Numbered from the stretch's first letter, positions 27,358-35,938 are shown. The stretch: 64,000 bases of DNA from SHAN690 sp041391765 (GCA_041391765.1 JAWKNJ010000015.1:62001-126000); one strand, 5' to 3'. Program-made: numbers and translations. Notes: a model not told the origin generated them from the sequence alone.

Positions 27358-27875
27358 ATCAGCCTAAAAACTACAACACGCTCTTTTATATTGTTGGAGC
27401 AGTTTTGGCTCTGGCCGTTGGCGTCATTTACATTACGCCAAAATTAGACATGAGCGGCACCTGGATGGACCATCTTCCAATGGTCAATGCGTGCATCAAT
27501 GGCACTGTTTCAATGCTGTTATTACTTGGCTTCTGGTTCATCACCCAAAAGAAAATCCCCGCGCACAAGTTTTGCATGACCTCTTCCCTCGTACTAAGCA
27601 CCATATTCTTAGTAATTTATGTTGCCTATCACGTAACCCATGAAAGCACTTCCTTCGAAGAAGCAGGGATGATTCGGTATATCTACCTCTTCATTTTATT
27701 GACACATATATTGTTCGCTGCAGTAGTGGCTCCGTTGGTGTTGATCACTTATGTGAGAGCCTTGAGCAAGCGATTTGACAAGCACAAGAAATTGGCAAGA
27801 GTCACCTTCCCGATTTGGTTATACGTATCGATTACTGGGGTGGTGGTTTACATTATGATCTCGCCTTATTACTAG
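27342..27875 (+). CDS. DUF420 membrane protein (oxidase-associated)
   Basis: A 177-residue integral membrane protein with five hydrophobic segments. Conserved histidines sit at segment ends (YVAYHVTHES, LLTHILFAAVVAPLV, KRFDKHKKLARVT), the pattern of DUF420. A Gram-positive relative, CtaM, is needed for heme-copper oxidase assembly, so an assembly role is likely here. It overlaps the upstream SCO gene and precedes a small membrane protein by 9 bases. Confidence 0.88.
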   Translation: MEGKVDQPKNYNTLFYIVGAVLALAVGVIYITPKLDMSGTWMDHLPMVNACINGTVSMLLLLGFWFITQKKIPAHKFCMTSSLVLSTIFLVIYVAYHVTHESTSFEEAGMIRYIYLFILLTHILFAAVVAPLVLITYVRALSKRFDKHKKLARVTFPIWLYVSITGVVVYIMISPYY

Positions 27876-27884
27876 TTTTGCTGC

Positions 27885-28118
27885 GTGAAAAAAGCACTCC
27901 TGTTTTCGGTTTTTATTTTGGCGATGACCATTGAATCATGGTCACAGTGCAGCATGTGCAGCGCGGTTGCTGAGACCGCTCAAAAGAATGGAAGTGACAT
28001 GGTGGAAGGTGTAAACGCAGGTATTCTTTATTTGATGGGTATTCCGTACGCGTTATTATTGGGGGTTGGTGTTTTGCTGTTCAGAAGGTTGAATCGCAAC
28101 CGGGCGGAAACCGAATAA
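27885..28118 (+). CDS. Small membrane protein with a CSMCS motif
   Basis: A 77-residue protein starting with GTG. It has a signal-like hydrophobic segment (residues 4-17), the cysteine pair CSMCS just after it, and one transmembrane helix (about residues 48-66) followed by an Arg/Asn-rich tail. Short proteins of this form are common in Bacteroidota oxidase clusters, but I know of no defined function. The cysteines may bind metal or a redox partner (speculative). It lies 9 bases after DUF420 and before the SAM riboswitch. Confidence 0.7.
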   Translation: MKKALLFSVFILAMTIESWSQCSMCSAVAETAQKNGSDMVEGVNAGILYLMGIPYALLLGVGVLLFRRLNRNRAETE

Positions 28119-28156
28119 GTGGCTACATTCGCGGCAAGTTCTCTGAATAATTTTTG

Positions 28157-28256
28157 ACTTATCAAGAAAGGTGGAGGGAATGGCCCTTTGAAGCCTTGGC
28201 AACCTGTCCCTAGACAAGGTGCCAATTCCAATCCGTTGAATGACGGAGAGATGAGT
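28157..28256 (+). ncRNA. SAM-I (S-box) riboswitch upstream of metH
   Basis: The sequence has the S-box core in order: AGAAAGGTGGAGGGAATGGC, the CTTGGCAACC stretch, AAGGTGCCAATTCCA and the closing GAGAGATGAG. The outer helix P1 pairs ACTTATC (28157-28163) with GATGAGT (28250-28256). It precedes metH by 59 bases, a known S-box target in this phylum. No terminator follows; instead CCCTT (28286) can pair with AAGGG (28308) next to the metH start codon, which suggests control of translation. A possible -7 element (TACATTCG, 28124) lies 33 bases upstream. Confidence 0.95.
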
Positions 28257-28315
28257 GACGTTAAGACACAATCAATATTGGAAATCCCTTTCGCATTTTC
28301 TCTTTTCAAGGGGTT

Positions 28316-29344
28316 ATGACTAAACCGGACATTCGAACAATTCTAGATCAGCGCATCCTGGTACTTGATGGTGCCATGGGCACAATGATTCAACGCTATA
28401 AGTTGCAGGAAGAAGACTTTCGGAATGAACAACTAAAAGATCATCAGAAGTCATTACGCGGAAACAATGACTTGCTCGCCTTAACCAGACCCGATGTGCT
28501 GCGAGAAATTCATCGTCAATACTTGGATGCCGGTGCCGACATCATCGAAACGAACACCTTCAGTGGAACAACAATAGCTCAAGAAGATTATGGCTGCCAG
28601 CAGTTGGTGGATCAGATCAACATCGAATCAGCCAAAATCGCCAGGGAGCTGGCGGATGAATTCACAGCGAAAAATCCAGGTAAACCTCGATACGTGGCAG
28701 GCTCAATTGGTCCAACTAACAAAACAGCCTCTATATCACCGGACGTCAACGATCCGGGATACAGAGCAATAACATTTGATCAATTAGTTAAGGCATTTAA
28801 GCAACAAATGCGATCACTTCAAGCTGGTGGCGCGGATATTCTGCTCATTGAAACGGTCATTGACACGCTAAATGCGAAGGCTGCTTTGATGGCAGCCTAT
28901 GAACTGCAAGACGAAACAGGAGTCAATCTACCCGTGATGCTTTCTGGAACTATCACTGATGCAAGCGGAAGAACCCTGAGCGGTCAAACCACTGAAGCCT
29001 TTCTGATTTCCACCTCTCACTTTCCCTTGCTAAGTGTAGGAATCAATTGCGCGTTAGGCGCAAGCAATATGCTGCCTTATGTGAAAGAATTGGCAAGAAA
29101 GGCATCATGTTACGTGAGCGCACATCCAAACGCGGGCTTACCGAATGAGATGGGTGAATATGATGAAACCCCTGCCATCATGAGAAGTCAGTTGAAGGAA
29201 TTTTTGGATTTAGGGTTACTCAATATCGTTGGGGGTTGTTGTGGAACAACACCGGATCATATTCGAGCGATCAGTGCATTGGTAAAATCGTATAAGCCAC
29301 GCTCTTTGAAAGGTGAAAAGGTCATCGAGTCATTAGGTCATTAA
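28316..29344 (+). CDS. metH: Methionine synthase, homocysteine-binding half
   Basis: A 342-residue homocysteine S-methyltransferase module (first domain of MetH). It opens LDQRILVLDGAMGTMIQRYKL and holds the zinc ligands as a cysteine in GINCALG and a pair in VGGCCGTTPDH. In many Flavobacteria MetH is encoded as two genes; this is the first, and the second (folate, cobalamin and reactivation domains) is at 29.8 kb. Here the two are separated by a four-helix-bundle cassette. The last codons (KVIESLGH) are encoded by the cassette's palindromic repeat, so the original C-terminus may have been altered. Regulated by the SAM-I riboswitch upstream. Confidence 0.95.
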   Translation: MTKPDIRTILDQRILVLDGAMGTMIQRYKLQEEDFRNEQLKDHQKSLRGNNDLLALTRPDVLREIHRQYLDAGADIIETNTFSGTTIAQEDYGCQQLVDQINIESAKIARELADEFTAKNPGKPRYVAGSIGPTNKTASISPDVNDPGYRAITFDQLVKAFKQQMRSLQAGGADILLIETVIDTLNAKAALMAAYELQDETGVNLPVMLSGTITDASGRTLSGQTTEAFLISTSHFPLLSVGINCALGASNMLPYVKELARKASCYVSAHPNAGLPNEMGEYDETPAIMRSQLKEFLDLGLLNIVGGCCGTTPDHIRAISALVKSYKPRSLKGEKVIESLGH

Positions 29345-29350
29345 GTTGTC
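29321..29350. repeat. Left inverted repeat of the four-helix-bundle cassette
   Basis: Contains GAGTCATTAGGTCATT (29327-29342), an exact 16-base inverted match to the right repeat at 29731-29746. It overlaps the last eight codons of the first metH gene and ends directly before the ATG at 29351. Confidence 0.9.
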
Positions 29351-29713
29351 ATGCAATTAGAAGATTTGAGGATATACAAACTGGCAATGGAAATCGGAGA
29401 GACGATTTGGTCAATTGTTTCCAAGTGGGATCTTACAGCCAAGAAAACAATTGGTGATCAAGTAGCAAGGTCTGCCGATTCAATAGCTGCAAATATTGCC
29501 GAGGGATACGGAAGATACTACTACAAGGAAAACAAACTCTTTTGCTATTACTCAAGAGGCTCTCTACTAGAAACCAAAGTCTGGATTACAAAGGCAAAAT
29601 CTCGCGGTTTGATAGAGTCCGAAATTGCTGACCAGCTCATTGAACAACTTGAAACCCTTCACCTACAATTAAACAACTACATAAATACAATTGGGAAAAA
29701 CCAAACTAAATGA
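29351..29713 (+). CDS. Four-helix-bundle protein (23S rRNA intervening-sequence protein family)
   Basis: A 120-residue helical protein. It starts MQLEDLRIYKLAMEIGETIW and carries the family core GDQVARSADSIAANIAEGYGR, then FCYYSRGSLLETKVWITKAK. These are the diagnostic blocks of the S23/IVP family (related in fold to the Avd accessory protein of diversity-generating retroelements). Biochemical function is unknown; nucleic-acid binding is suspected from the positive surface of the family. The ATG directly follows the left inverted repeat and the stop is 9 bases before the right one. No reverse transcriptase or variable repeat is nearby. Confidence 0.93.
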   Translation: MQLEDLRIYKLAMEIGETIWSIVSKWDLTAKKTIGDQVARSADSIAANIAEGYGRYYYKENKLFCYYSRGSLLETKVWITKAKSRGLIESEIADQLIEQLETLHLQLNNYINTIGKNQTK

Positions 29714-29721
29714 GAATCCAT

Positions 29722-29750
29722 AATTGACTCAATGACCTAATGACTCAGTC
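29722..29750. repeat. Right inverted repeat of the four-helix-bundle cassette
   Basis: Contains AATGACCTAATGACTC (29731-29746), the exact reverse complement of the left repeat core. It lies between the small gene's stop and the start of the second metH gene. Confidence 0.9.
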
Positions 29751-29777
29751 GCAATAGCACCGAACTAACTATCGACC

Positions 29778-32489
29778 ATGGACCGTATCAAAGCCGATAA
29801 GCAGAAAATAGAATCTCAAAACTCCAAATTCCCGCCACTAAAACTGAGCGGGCTGGAGCCCCTCATAGTGCGTCCAGATTCGAACTTTATCAATGTTGGT
29901 GAACGAACCAATGTGACCGGATCGAAGAAATTCCTGCGACTGATCAAAGAAGAAAAATTTGATGAAGCGTTGAGTGTGGCGCGTGATCAAGTAGAAGGCG
30001 GAGCTCAGATCATCGACATCAACATGGATGAAGGAATGCTGGACGGTGTGCAAGCCATGGTCACATTCCTGAATTTAGTCCAAGCTGAACCCGACATTGC
30101 TCGAGTTCCGATCATGCTCGATTCCTCTAAATGGGAGATCATCGAAGCTGGGCTTAAGGTTGTTCAAGGCAAGTCTGTAGTCAACTCCATCAGTTTAAAG
30201 GCTGGCGAGGATGAGTTTGTTCATCACGCGAGAAAGGTAAAGCGTTATGGAGCGGCAGTGATCGTGATGGCATTTGATGAAAAAGGCCAAGCGGATACTT
30301 ACGAGCGAAGGATTGAAATCTGCGAGCGATCATATCGGATACTTGTGGATCAAGTAAAGTTCCCACCTCAAGACATCATTTTCGATCCAAACATTTTTCC
30401 GGTTGCCACAGGAATGGAAGAGCACCGACTCAATGCGTTGAACTTTTTCAGAGCTACCAAGTGGATTAGGGAAAACTTGCCGGGTGCCCATGTGAGTGGT
30501 GGTGTAAGTAATGTCTCGTTCAGCTTCAGAGGTAATGATCTGGTACGCGAAGCCATTCACTCGGCATTTCTCTACCACGGTATCCGTGCCGGAATGGATA
30601 TGGGTATTGTCAATCCAACCATGCTTGAAGTGTATGATGACATACCAAAAGATCTATTGGAGCGCGTTGAGGATGTATTGCTCAACAGACGAGATGATGC
30701 AACTGAAAGACTCTTAGATTTCGCTGAAACTGTTAAAGGTGATGCTAAGAAGAAAGAGATCGATCTCAGTTGGAGGGAAACCCATGTGGGGAAACGATTG
30801 GAGCATGCCCTCGTTCATGGCATAACGGATTGGATAGAGCAGGATACGGAGGAGGCTCGCGCGAGTGCAACTCGTCCGCTTGAAGTCATCGAGGGTCCGT
30901 TAATGGCTGGGATGAACGTTGTTGGCGACTTATTCGGTTCCGGTAAGATGTTCCTGCCTCAGGTCGTGAAGAGTGCGCGAGTGATGAAAAAGGCTGTAGC
31001 ATACTTAGAGCCTTACATTGAAGAAGAAAAGCAGGAAGGTGAAAGTCAGTCGGCTGGAAAAGTATTGCTCGCTACGGTGAAAGGAGATGTTCACGACATC
31101 GGTAAGAACATTGTAGGAGTTGTATTGGCGTGCAACGGTTACGAAATCATCGACTTGGGTGTCATGGTTCCACCAGAGAAGATTTTGGATGAAGCCAAGA
31201 AGACTAATGCCGATATCATAGGATTAAGCGGATTGATCACTCCGTCATTGGATGAAATGGTATTCGTTGCGAAGGAAATGCAGCGACTTGATTTTAAAAC
31301 GCCATTGCTAATTGGTGGAGCAACCACATCACGAGTCCATACGGCTGTGAAGATTGAGCCTGTTTATCAGAACGGAGAAGTCATCCATGTTCTGGATGCT
31401 TCTCGATCGGTAACTGTTTCAGGCAGTTTGTTAGGGAAAGATCGACAACGCTTAGCCGATGAAACCAAGGCGGAATATGCTCGGATTAGAGAACACCACG
31501 AAAAAAAGCGAGCACAGAAGAAAATGCTGACCCTAGAGCAAGCACGCGACAACAAACTCAAGCTTGATTTTGAGGGCAAAACCTATCAACCGAAGCAAGT
31601 TGGCGTGCAGCATTTCGAGCAAATCGATCTACAACAACTTATTAATTACATAGACTGGACTCCATTTTTCCGAACGTGGGAATTGCACGGACGATATCCA
31701 AACATTTTGAGCGATGAAGTGGTGGGAATAGAGGCCCAAAAGCTCTATGATGATGCACAATCCATGCTCGATCAAGTCATTCAAGGCGATTGGATTCAAG
31801 CAAAGGCTTCCGTTGCCATTTGGCCAGCCAACTCAGATGGTGATGACATCATATTGTATGCAGATGACGAACGAAAAATTGAGTTGAGCCGATTTCATAT
31901 GCTGCGTCAACAAGCTCAGTTTGCAGCCGGAGTGCCTAACATAAGTCTGTCGGATTTTGTTGCACCTGAATCATCAGGAATCAGCGACTACCTGGGAGGT
32001 TTTGCTGTCACAACCGGACATGGAGTGGATGACAAGGTCAAGGAATTTGAAGACCATCATGATGATTACAACGCCATCTTGCTCAAAGCCTTGGCTGATC
32101 GACTGGCTGAAGCTCTAGCGGAATTCATGCACGAAAAAGTCCGGAAAGAAATTTGGGGATATGCAGCAAACGAGGGGCTTGACAACGAATCGTTGATCGA
32201 GGAAAAATATCAAGGAATCCGTCCCGCACCCGGTTATCCCGCTTGTCCGGATCACACGGAAAAACCTGAGCTGTTCAAACTGTTGGAGGCGGATAAATCA
32301 GGAATGCACCTGACGGAGTCTTTGGCTATGACACCAGCAGCCTCAGTGAGTGGCTGGTACTTCGCTCATCCCGAAAGCAAGTACTTTGGTTTAGGCAAGA
32401 TCAACCACGATCAATTGGAAGATTACGCAAACCGAAAAGGTGTTTCGAAAATCGAAATGGAACGTTGGCTTGGGCCAAACCTTCTTTGA
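29778..32489 (+). CDS. metH: Methionine synthase, folate/cobalamin/reactivation half
   Basis: A 903-residue protein with the remaining domains of cobalamin-dependent MetH. Pterin-binding domain from FINVGERTNVTGSKKF (residue 38 on), then a helical cap, then the B12 domain with DVHDIGKNIVGVVLACNGYE (His is the lower cobalt ligand), then the SAM-binding reactivation domain with GIRPAPGYPACPDH near the C-terminus. It transfers the methyl group of methyltetrahydrofolate to homocysteine bound by the partner gene's product. Its own leader holds the right repeat of the cassette, so its expression may depend on read-through from the SAM riboswitch promoter. Confidence 0.96.
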   Translation: MDRIKADKQKIESQNSKFPPLKLSGLEPLIVRPDSNFINVGERTNVTGSKKFLRLIKEEKFDEALSVARDQVEGGAQIIDINMDEGMLDGVQAMVTFLNLVQAEPDIARVPIMLDSSKWEIIEAGLKVVQGKSVVNSISLKAGEDEFVHHARKVKRYGAAVIVMAFDEKGQADTYERRIEICERSYRILVDQVKFPPQDIIFDPNIFPVATGMEEHRLNALNFFRATKWIRENLPGAHVSGGVSNVSFSFRGNDLVREAIHSAFLYHGIRAGMDMGIVNPTMLEVYDDIPKDLLERVEDVLLNRRDDATERLLDFAETVKGDAKKKEIDLSWRETHVGKRLEHALVHGITDWIEQDTEEARASATRPLEVIEGPLMAGMNVVGDLFGSGKMFLPQVVKSARVMKKAVAYLEPYIEEEKQEGESQSAGKVLLATVKGDVHDIGKNIVGVVLACNGYEIIDLGVMVPPEKILDEAKKTNADIIGLSGLITPSLDEMVFVAKEMQRLDFKTPLLIGGATTSRVHTAVKIEPVYQNGEVIHVLDASRSVTVSGSLLGKDRQRLADETKAEYARIREHHEKKRAQKKMLTLEQARDNKLKLDFEGKTYQPKQVGVQHFEQIDLQQLINYIDWTPFFRTWELHGRYPNILSDEVVGIEAQKLYDDAQSMLDQVIQGDWIQAKASVAIWPANSDGDDIILYADDERKIELSRFHMLRQQAQFAAGVPNISLSDFVAPESSGISDYLGGFAVTTGHGVDDKVKEFEDHHDDYNAILLKALADRLAEALAEFMHEKVRKEIWGYAANEGLDNESLIEEKYQGIRPAPGYPACPDHTEKPELFKLLEADKSGMHLTESLAMTPAASVSGWYFAHPESKYFGLGKINHDQLEDYANRKGVSKIEMERWLGPNLL

Positions 32490-32562
32490 AACGTTCATCC
32501 CTTGGTGATACCGCTTGCATCATTTTGAAATTTCGCGCCCTGTCGCTTTTTACATTTGGCCC

Positions 32563-33972
32563 GTGAGTAGATTTCTGATTACGATCCTCTTTTTGGTTCC
32601 GTTGGCCATCAACGCGCAGAAAGTGATGACACTTTCTGAGTGCATCCAACTGGCGTGGCAAAACAACCTTCAAGTGAAACAAGCAGAGCTTTCCCTTGAT
32701 TCGCGCGAAGCTCAGATGAAGAACTCAAAAACAAACACGCTCCCCAATCTAAACGGCTTTGCCAACCATAATTACAACTGGGGCCAGCGTATCGATCCGT
32801 TTACGAACCAGTTCGCGAACACGCGCGTTCAGAGTAATTCTTTCGGATTGTCAAGTAGTTTGAACCTGTTCAATGGATTACAAAACCACTATAACATCAA
32901 GGCACAACAAGCCGCCTACGAATCGGCAGAATACGATCTGGAATCAAGGAAAAATGACATTGCGCTTGCCACTGCATCGGCCTACTTGCTGGTGCTTCTA
33001 ACGGATGAATTAGTAACTAATGCCGAGAATCAGGTTCGGATTACGCAGTCGCAATTGGATCGCGTGAAAAAGTTAGTTGATGCCGGTAGTTCTAACATTG
33101 GGAATCAATACGATTTGGAGGCTCAGTTGGCAAGGGATAACTCATCGCTGACGCAGCGAATGAACGACAATCAATTGGCCCTCCTTCAGCTAAAGCAGTT
33201 GCTGATGTTACCTGCCGATGAGGCTATTTCACTCGAAAAACCACAAAATCTGGACGTTAACACTAGCAATTCTTTAGAAGCATCAGCCACTGTTTATGGT
33301 TACGCGGAATCAAGTATGCCAGAAATCAAGCGCGCTGAACGATCCATCTCCCAATGGGATAATCAAATCAAAATGAATCAAAGTGGATACTATCCATCAC
33401 TGACGTTGAGTGGTTCAATCGGAACCGGTTACTCTGGATTGAGAACCGAGGCCATCAACATCGTACCTACGGTTCAGCAAATTGGATTCACCTCCACCGG
33501 TGAAACAGTATTCACAAACTCCTATGATGCAGACCTGCAAAAGGTGGCATTTGCTAAACAATTGAATGACAACTTCAACCAGTTCGTTGGTCTGTCGCTG
33601 AATGTTCCCATTTTCAACAGAGGGAATGTTTCAACATCTGTGAAACAAGCTAAAATCAATCAAAGTATAGCAGAACTTCAACTGGAGCAGGAAAAGCAGG
33701 ATTTGAGACAGCGAATAGAAAGTGCACGAGCAGACGCTGTGGCTGCCAAAGCCTTATATCAGTCGAACGAATCAACCGTGGCTTCTGCGCAGAAGTCATT
33801 CGATTTTGCCAATATTCGGTTCGAAGCAGGAGCACTCAATGTGACTGACTTCAATAATGCCAAGAATAACCTGCAAATCGCGCAAACGGAGCTGGCTCGA
33901 TCCAAATACGACCTTGCATTCAAAACCAAGGTGTTGGATTTTTACATGGGCAAGCCACTGAGTTTCGAATAA
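32563..33972 (+). CDS. TolC-family outer-membrane efflux protein (second)
   Basis: A 469-residue outer-membrane channel. I chose the GTG at 32563 because it yields a clean signal peptide (VSRFLITILFLVPLAINAQ); an ATG at 32515 adds 16 residues that do not look like a leader. Two OEP repeats are visible: KVMTLSECIQLAWQNNLQVK at the start and helical stretches around LKQLLMLPADEA and LQLEQEKQDLRQRIESA, ending in LDFYMGKPLSF. No adaptor or permease gene is adjacent, so its partner system is unknown; it may be co-transcribed with metH. Confidence 0.87.
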   Translation: MSRFLITILFLVPLAINAQKVMTLSECIQLAWQNNLQVKQAELSLDSREAQMKNSKTNTLPNLNGFANHNYNWGQRIDPFTNQFANTRVQSNSFGLSSSLNLFNGLQNHYNIKAQQAAYESAEYDLESRKNDIALATASAYLLVLLTDELVTNAENQVRITQSQLDRVKKLVDAGSSNIGNQYDLEAQLARDNSSLTQRMNDNQLALLQLKQLLMLPADEAISLEKPQNLDVNTSNSLEASATVYGYAESSMPEIKRAERSISQWDNQIKMNQSGYYPSLTLSGSIGTGYSGLRTEAINIVPTVQQIGFTSTGETVFTNSYDADLQKVAFAKQLNDNFNQFVGLSLNVPIFNRGNVSTSVKQAKINQSIAELQLEQEKQDLRQRIESARADAVAAKALYQSNESTVASAQKSFDFANIRFEAGALNVTDFNNAKNNLQIAQTELARSKYDLAFKTKVLDFYMGKPLSFE

Positions 33973-33991
33973 TCCTGACTTTTACCCTGTT

Positions 33992-34687
33992 TTGTCATCC
34001 GTTATCCTCAACATAGAAAGCTCTACGACCAACTGCTCGGTAGCACTTGGAAAAGCTGGACAGTGCATTGACCTTTTGGAGATCAACGATGGATATTCCC
34101 ACGCGGAAAAGCTCGCTCCCTTCGTAAACGACATGCTTCAGAAACACAATCATAGCGTTAGCGACCTTGATGCTATTGCCGTTTCTATGGGACCGGGCAG
34201 CTATACCGGATTACGGATCGGAGTATCCCTGGCAAAAGGCCTGTGCTACTCAGCCAACAAACCACTTATCTCGGTGTCTACCCTTCAGTTAATGTGCCTT
34301 CATCCGAATGTTCAGAAACAGTTAACTGGCAAGGACTCACTGCTCTGCCCAATGCTAGATGCGCGAAGAATGGAAGTGTATTCAGCAGTGTATGACAAGG
34401 ACTTAAACCCAGTTGAGGAAATTCGAGCCAAAATATTGGACGAAAGCAGTTTTGAAGACTTACTTGAACAAGGACCAATTTTGTTTTTTGGAACCGGTTC
34501 GGATAAGTTCAAACCCGTTGTGAATTCTCCAAACGCTACGTTCGTTGAGAACATCTGGCCATCGGCTCGTGAGATGTGTTCTATTGCTCAGTCGAAACTG
34601 AAGATCAATGCCATGGAAGATGTCGCCTATTTTGAGCCATACTATCTGAAAGATTTCATGGCCACTACGCCAAAGAAGCTGCTTTGA
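33992..34687 (+). CDS. tsaB: tRNA threonylcarbamoyladenosine biosynthesis protein TsaB
   Basis: A 231-residue ASKHA-fold protein that forms the TsaBDE complex for the t6A37 modification of ANN-decoding tRNAs. The N-terminal LNIESSTTNCSVAL and the motif VSMGPGSYTGLRIGVSLAKGL are diagnostic. The start is a TTG 17 bases after the TolC stop (no upstream ATG keeps the family N-terminus). Its stop overlaps the next gene's TTG. Confidence 0.94.
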   Translation: MSSVILNIESSTTNCSVALGKAGQCIDLLEINDGYSHAEKLAPFVNDMLQKHNHSVSDLDAIAVSMGPGSYTGLRIGVSLAKGLCYSANKPLISVSTLQLMCLHPNVQKQLTGKDSLLCPMLDARRMEVYSAVYDKDLNPVEEIRAKILDESSFEDLLEQGPILFFGTGSDKFKPVVNSPNATFVENIWPSAREMCSIAQSKLKINAMEDVAYFEPYYLKDFMATTPKKLL

Positions 34688-35079
34688 CCGCATCATTGCC
34701 TGATAAACTGATTCTTTTTGATGGGGTTTGCAACCTGTGCAATGGGGTTGTTCAGTTCGTTATAAAAAGAGACCCCGAAAGCAAATTCAGGTTTGGAACA
34801 CTCCAAGGAAAAACTGCGGATCAAGTACTTGGCTCAAAATCAATCGATACAGTGGTTTACGTGCGGAATGGGATCCAATTAACGAAATCCACCGCAGCGC
34901 TCTGGATTGCCAGAGACTTAGGAGGCGTCTGGACGATGACAGCCGTGTTCTTTATCCTTCCTCGATTCCTACGCGATTGGTGCTATAACCTTGTAGCTAA
35001 GATTCGGTACTCCGTGTTCGGAAAGCGCGATGAATGCATGGTTCCGACTGCCGAGCTTCAAAGTCGTTTCGTTGACTAG
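34684..35079 (+). CDS. DCC1-like thiol-disulfide oxidoreductase family protein (DUF393)
   Basis: A 131-residue protein with the family signature LILFDGVCNLCNGVVQFVIKRD (DGVCxLC). The two cysteines give a thioredoxin-like CxxC, and the remaining family blocks (SKFRFGTLQ and the later RFLRDWCYNLVAKIRYSVFGK) are present. Predicted thiol-disulfide exchange; physiological partner unknown. It starts with TTG overlapping tsaB by 4 bases and converges with the secreted-protein gene. Confidence 0.85.
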   Translation: MTASLPDKLILFDGVCNLCNGVVQFVIKRDPESKFRFGTLQGKTADQVLGSKSIDTVVYVRNGIQLTKSTAALWIARDLGGVWTMTAVFFILPRFLRDWCYNLVAKIRYSVFGKRDECMVPTAELQSRFVD

Positions 35080-35080
35080 T

Positions 35081-35938
35081 TCAGTAATACTGATAAACAA
35101 ACTCCCAAATTTCTGCATCCTGCGTTTTAGTATCCATGAATATCCACCCCTTTGGAAATCCATTTTCATGAAGCACCATTGACCAATCACGACACTGACC
35201 ATTAATACACCACTCCCCTTCATCGCCTAGGAGACGCATTTCAACACTATCTTTTTTGAAATTGTATTCGCACCTGTAGGAAACCTCATTGTTGGTTAGT
35301 CCCTTCCACTCCTGAATCGTTTGCAGCCTACTTCCGGTCCATACTTCACGACTTTGTTTTGATTCCTTTTCCAAATAAAATTCATGTTGGTAAGGCTCGC
35401 TACTAGGGCCTGATAAGTACCTCACCCATCCCCCATCAATGGACTTTTCGGTAATCACTTCATTAGCCACCTCTTCCCAATCATCGTTGCCTCGTCTGGT
35501 TTCAATCAACTTTGCAGTTTTATGAGCATCCAGTCGGTCATAGCGTATTTTGCGCTGATACCTCCCTGTTCGCTCAATCTCCTGAACTAGTGCGCCATTG
35601 GCATACTCGAAATAGAACTGCAACGTATCAATTCTGCCCCCGTGTCCCGGATAAGTCTTCCTATAGTGAATGAGCTCTCCTTTTCGGTTATACTCATAGT
35701 GAAACCGCCTAGATTGATCGAAGATCTGCCAACCGGATGGCTTGTTTAGTTCACGAATCGTTATAGTCTTTATTCGCGCCTTTTGAATTTCACTCGCCTT
35801 AAATACCGGATAGCGTTCTTGGATTAAATCTTTTTCCAAGACTGACCATTGTGAGACTCCTTTAAGGGTAAAATTAATTAGCAGCAAGCTGAGCCAAAGC
35901 CTCCTCAATGGTTTCAACTGGAAGTTTGCAGGCACCAT
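35081..35938 (-). CDS. Hypothetical secreted protein overlapping the YyaL gene
   Basis: An unrecognised exported protein of about 285 residues. The frame is open up to 36019, but the upstream 27 codons lie inside the YyaL gene and are not leader-like. The ATG at 35938 gives MVPANFQLKPLRRLWLSLLLINFTLKGVSQ, a good signal peptide, and would overlap yyaL by 65 bases; a TTG at 35908 is an alternative with less overlap. The body has repeated beta-type units (RFHYEYNRKGELIHYRKTYPG, LQFYFEYANGALVQE), similar in style to MORN/YD-like repeats. Probably co-transcribed with yyaL. Confidence 0.65.
   Translation of the reverse strand: MVPANFQLKPLRRLWLSLLLINFTLKGVSQWSVLEKDLIQERYPVFKASEIQKARIKTITIRELNKPSGWQIFDQSRRFHYEYNRKGELIHYRKTYPGHGGRIDTLQFYFEYANGALVQEIERTGRYQRKIRYDRLDAHKTAKLIETRRGNDDWEEVANEVITEKSIDGGWVRYLSGPSSEPYQHEFYLEKESKQSREVWTGSRLQTIQEWKGLTNNEVSYRCEYNFKKDSVEMRLLGDEGEWCINGQCRDWSMVLHENGFPKGWIFMDTKTQDAEIWEFVYQYY

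Larger units (their letters stand above)
29321..29750. mobile_element. Candidate four-helix-bundle (IVP) repeat-bracketed cassette
   Basis: A 430-base unit made of one small gene between 16-base perfect inverted repeats, placed between the two metH genes. A gene-less relative of the repeat occurs after metK at 6037. IVP-family genes are known as intervening sequences in 23S rRNA, bounded by inverted repeats; here the same kind of unit sits in a protein operon. No target duplication was identified, so transposition is inference. Confidence 0.5.

Noticed and set aside
29351..29713. Avd component of a diversity-generating retroelement
   Set aside because: The fold is related, but there is no reverse transcriptase, template repeat or variable repeat nearby.
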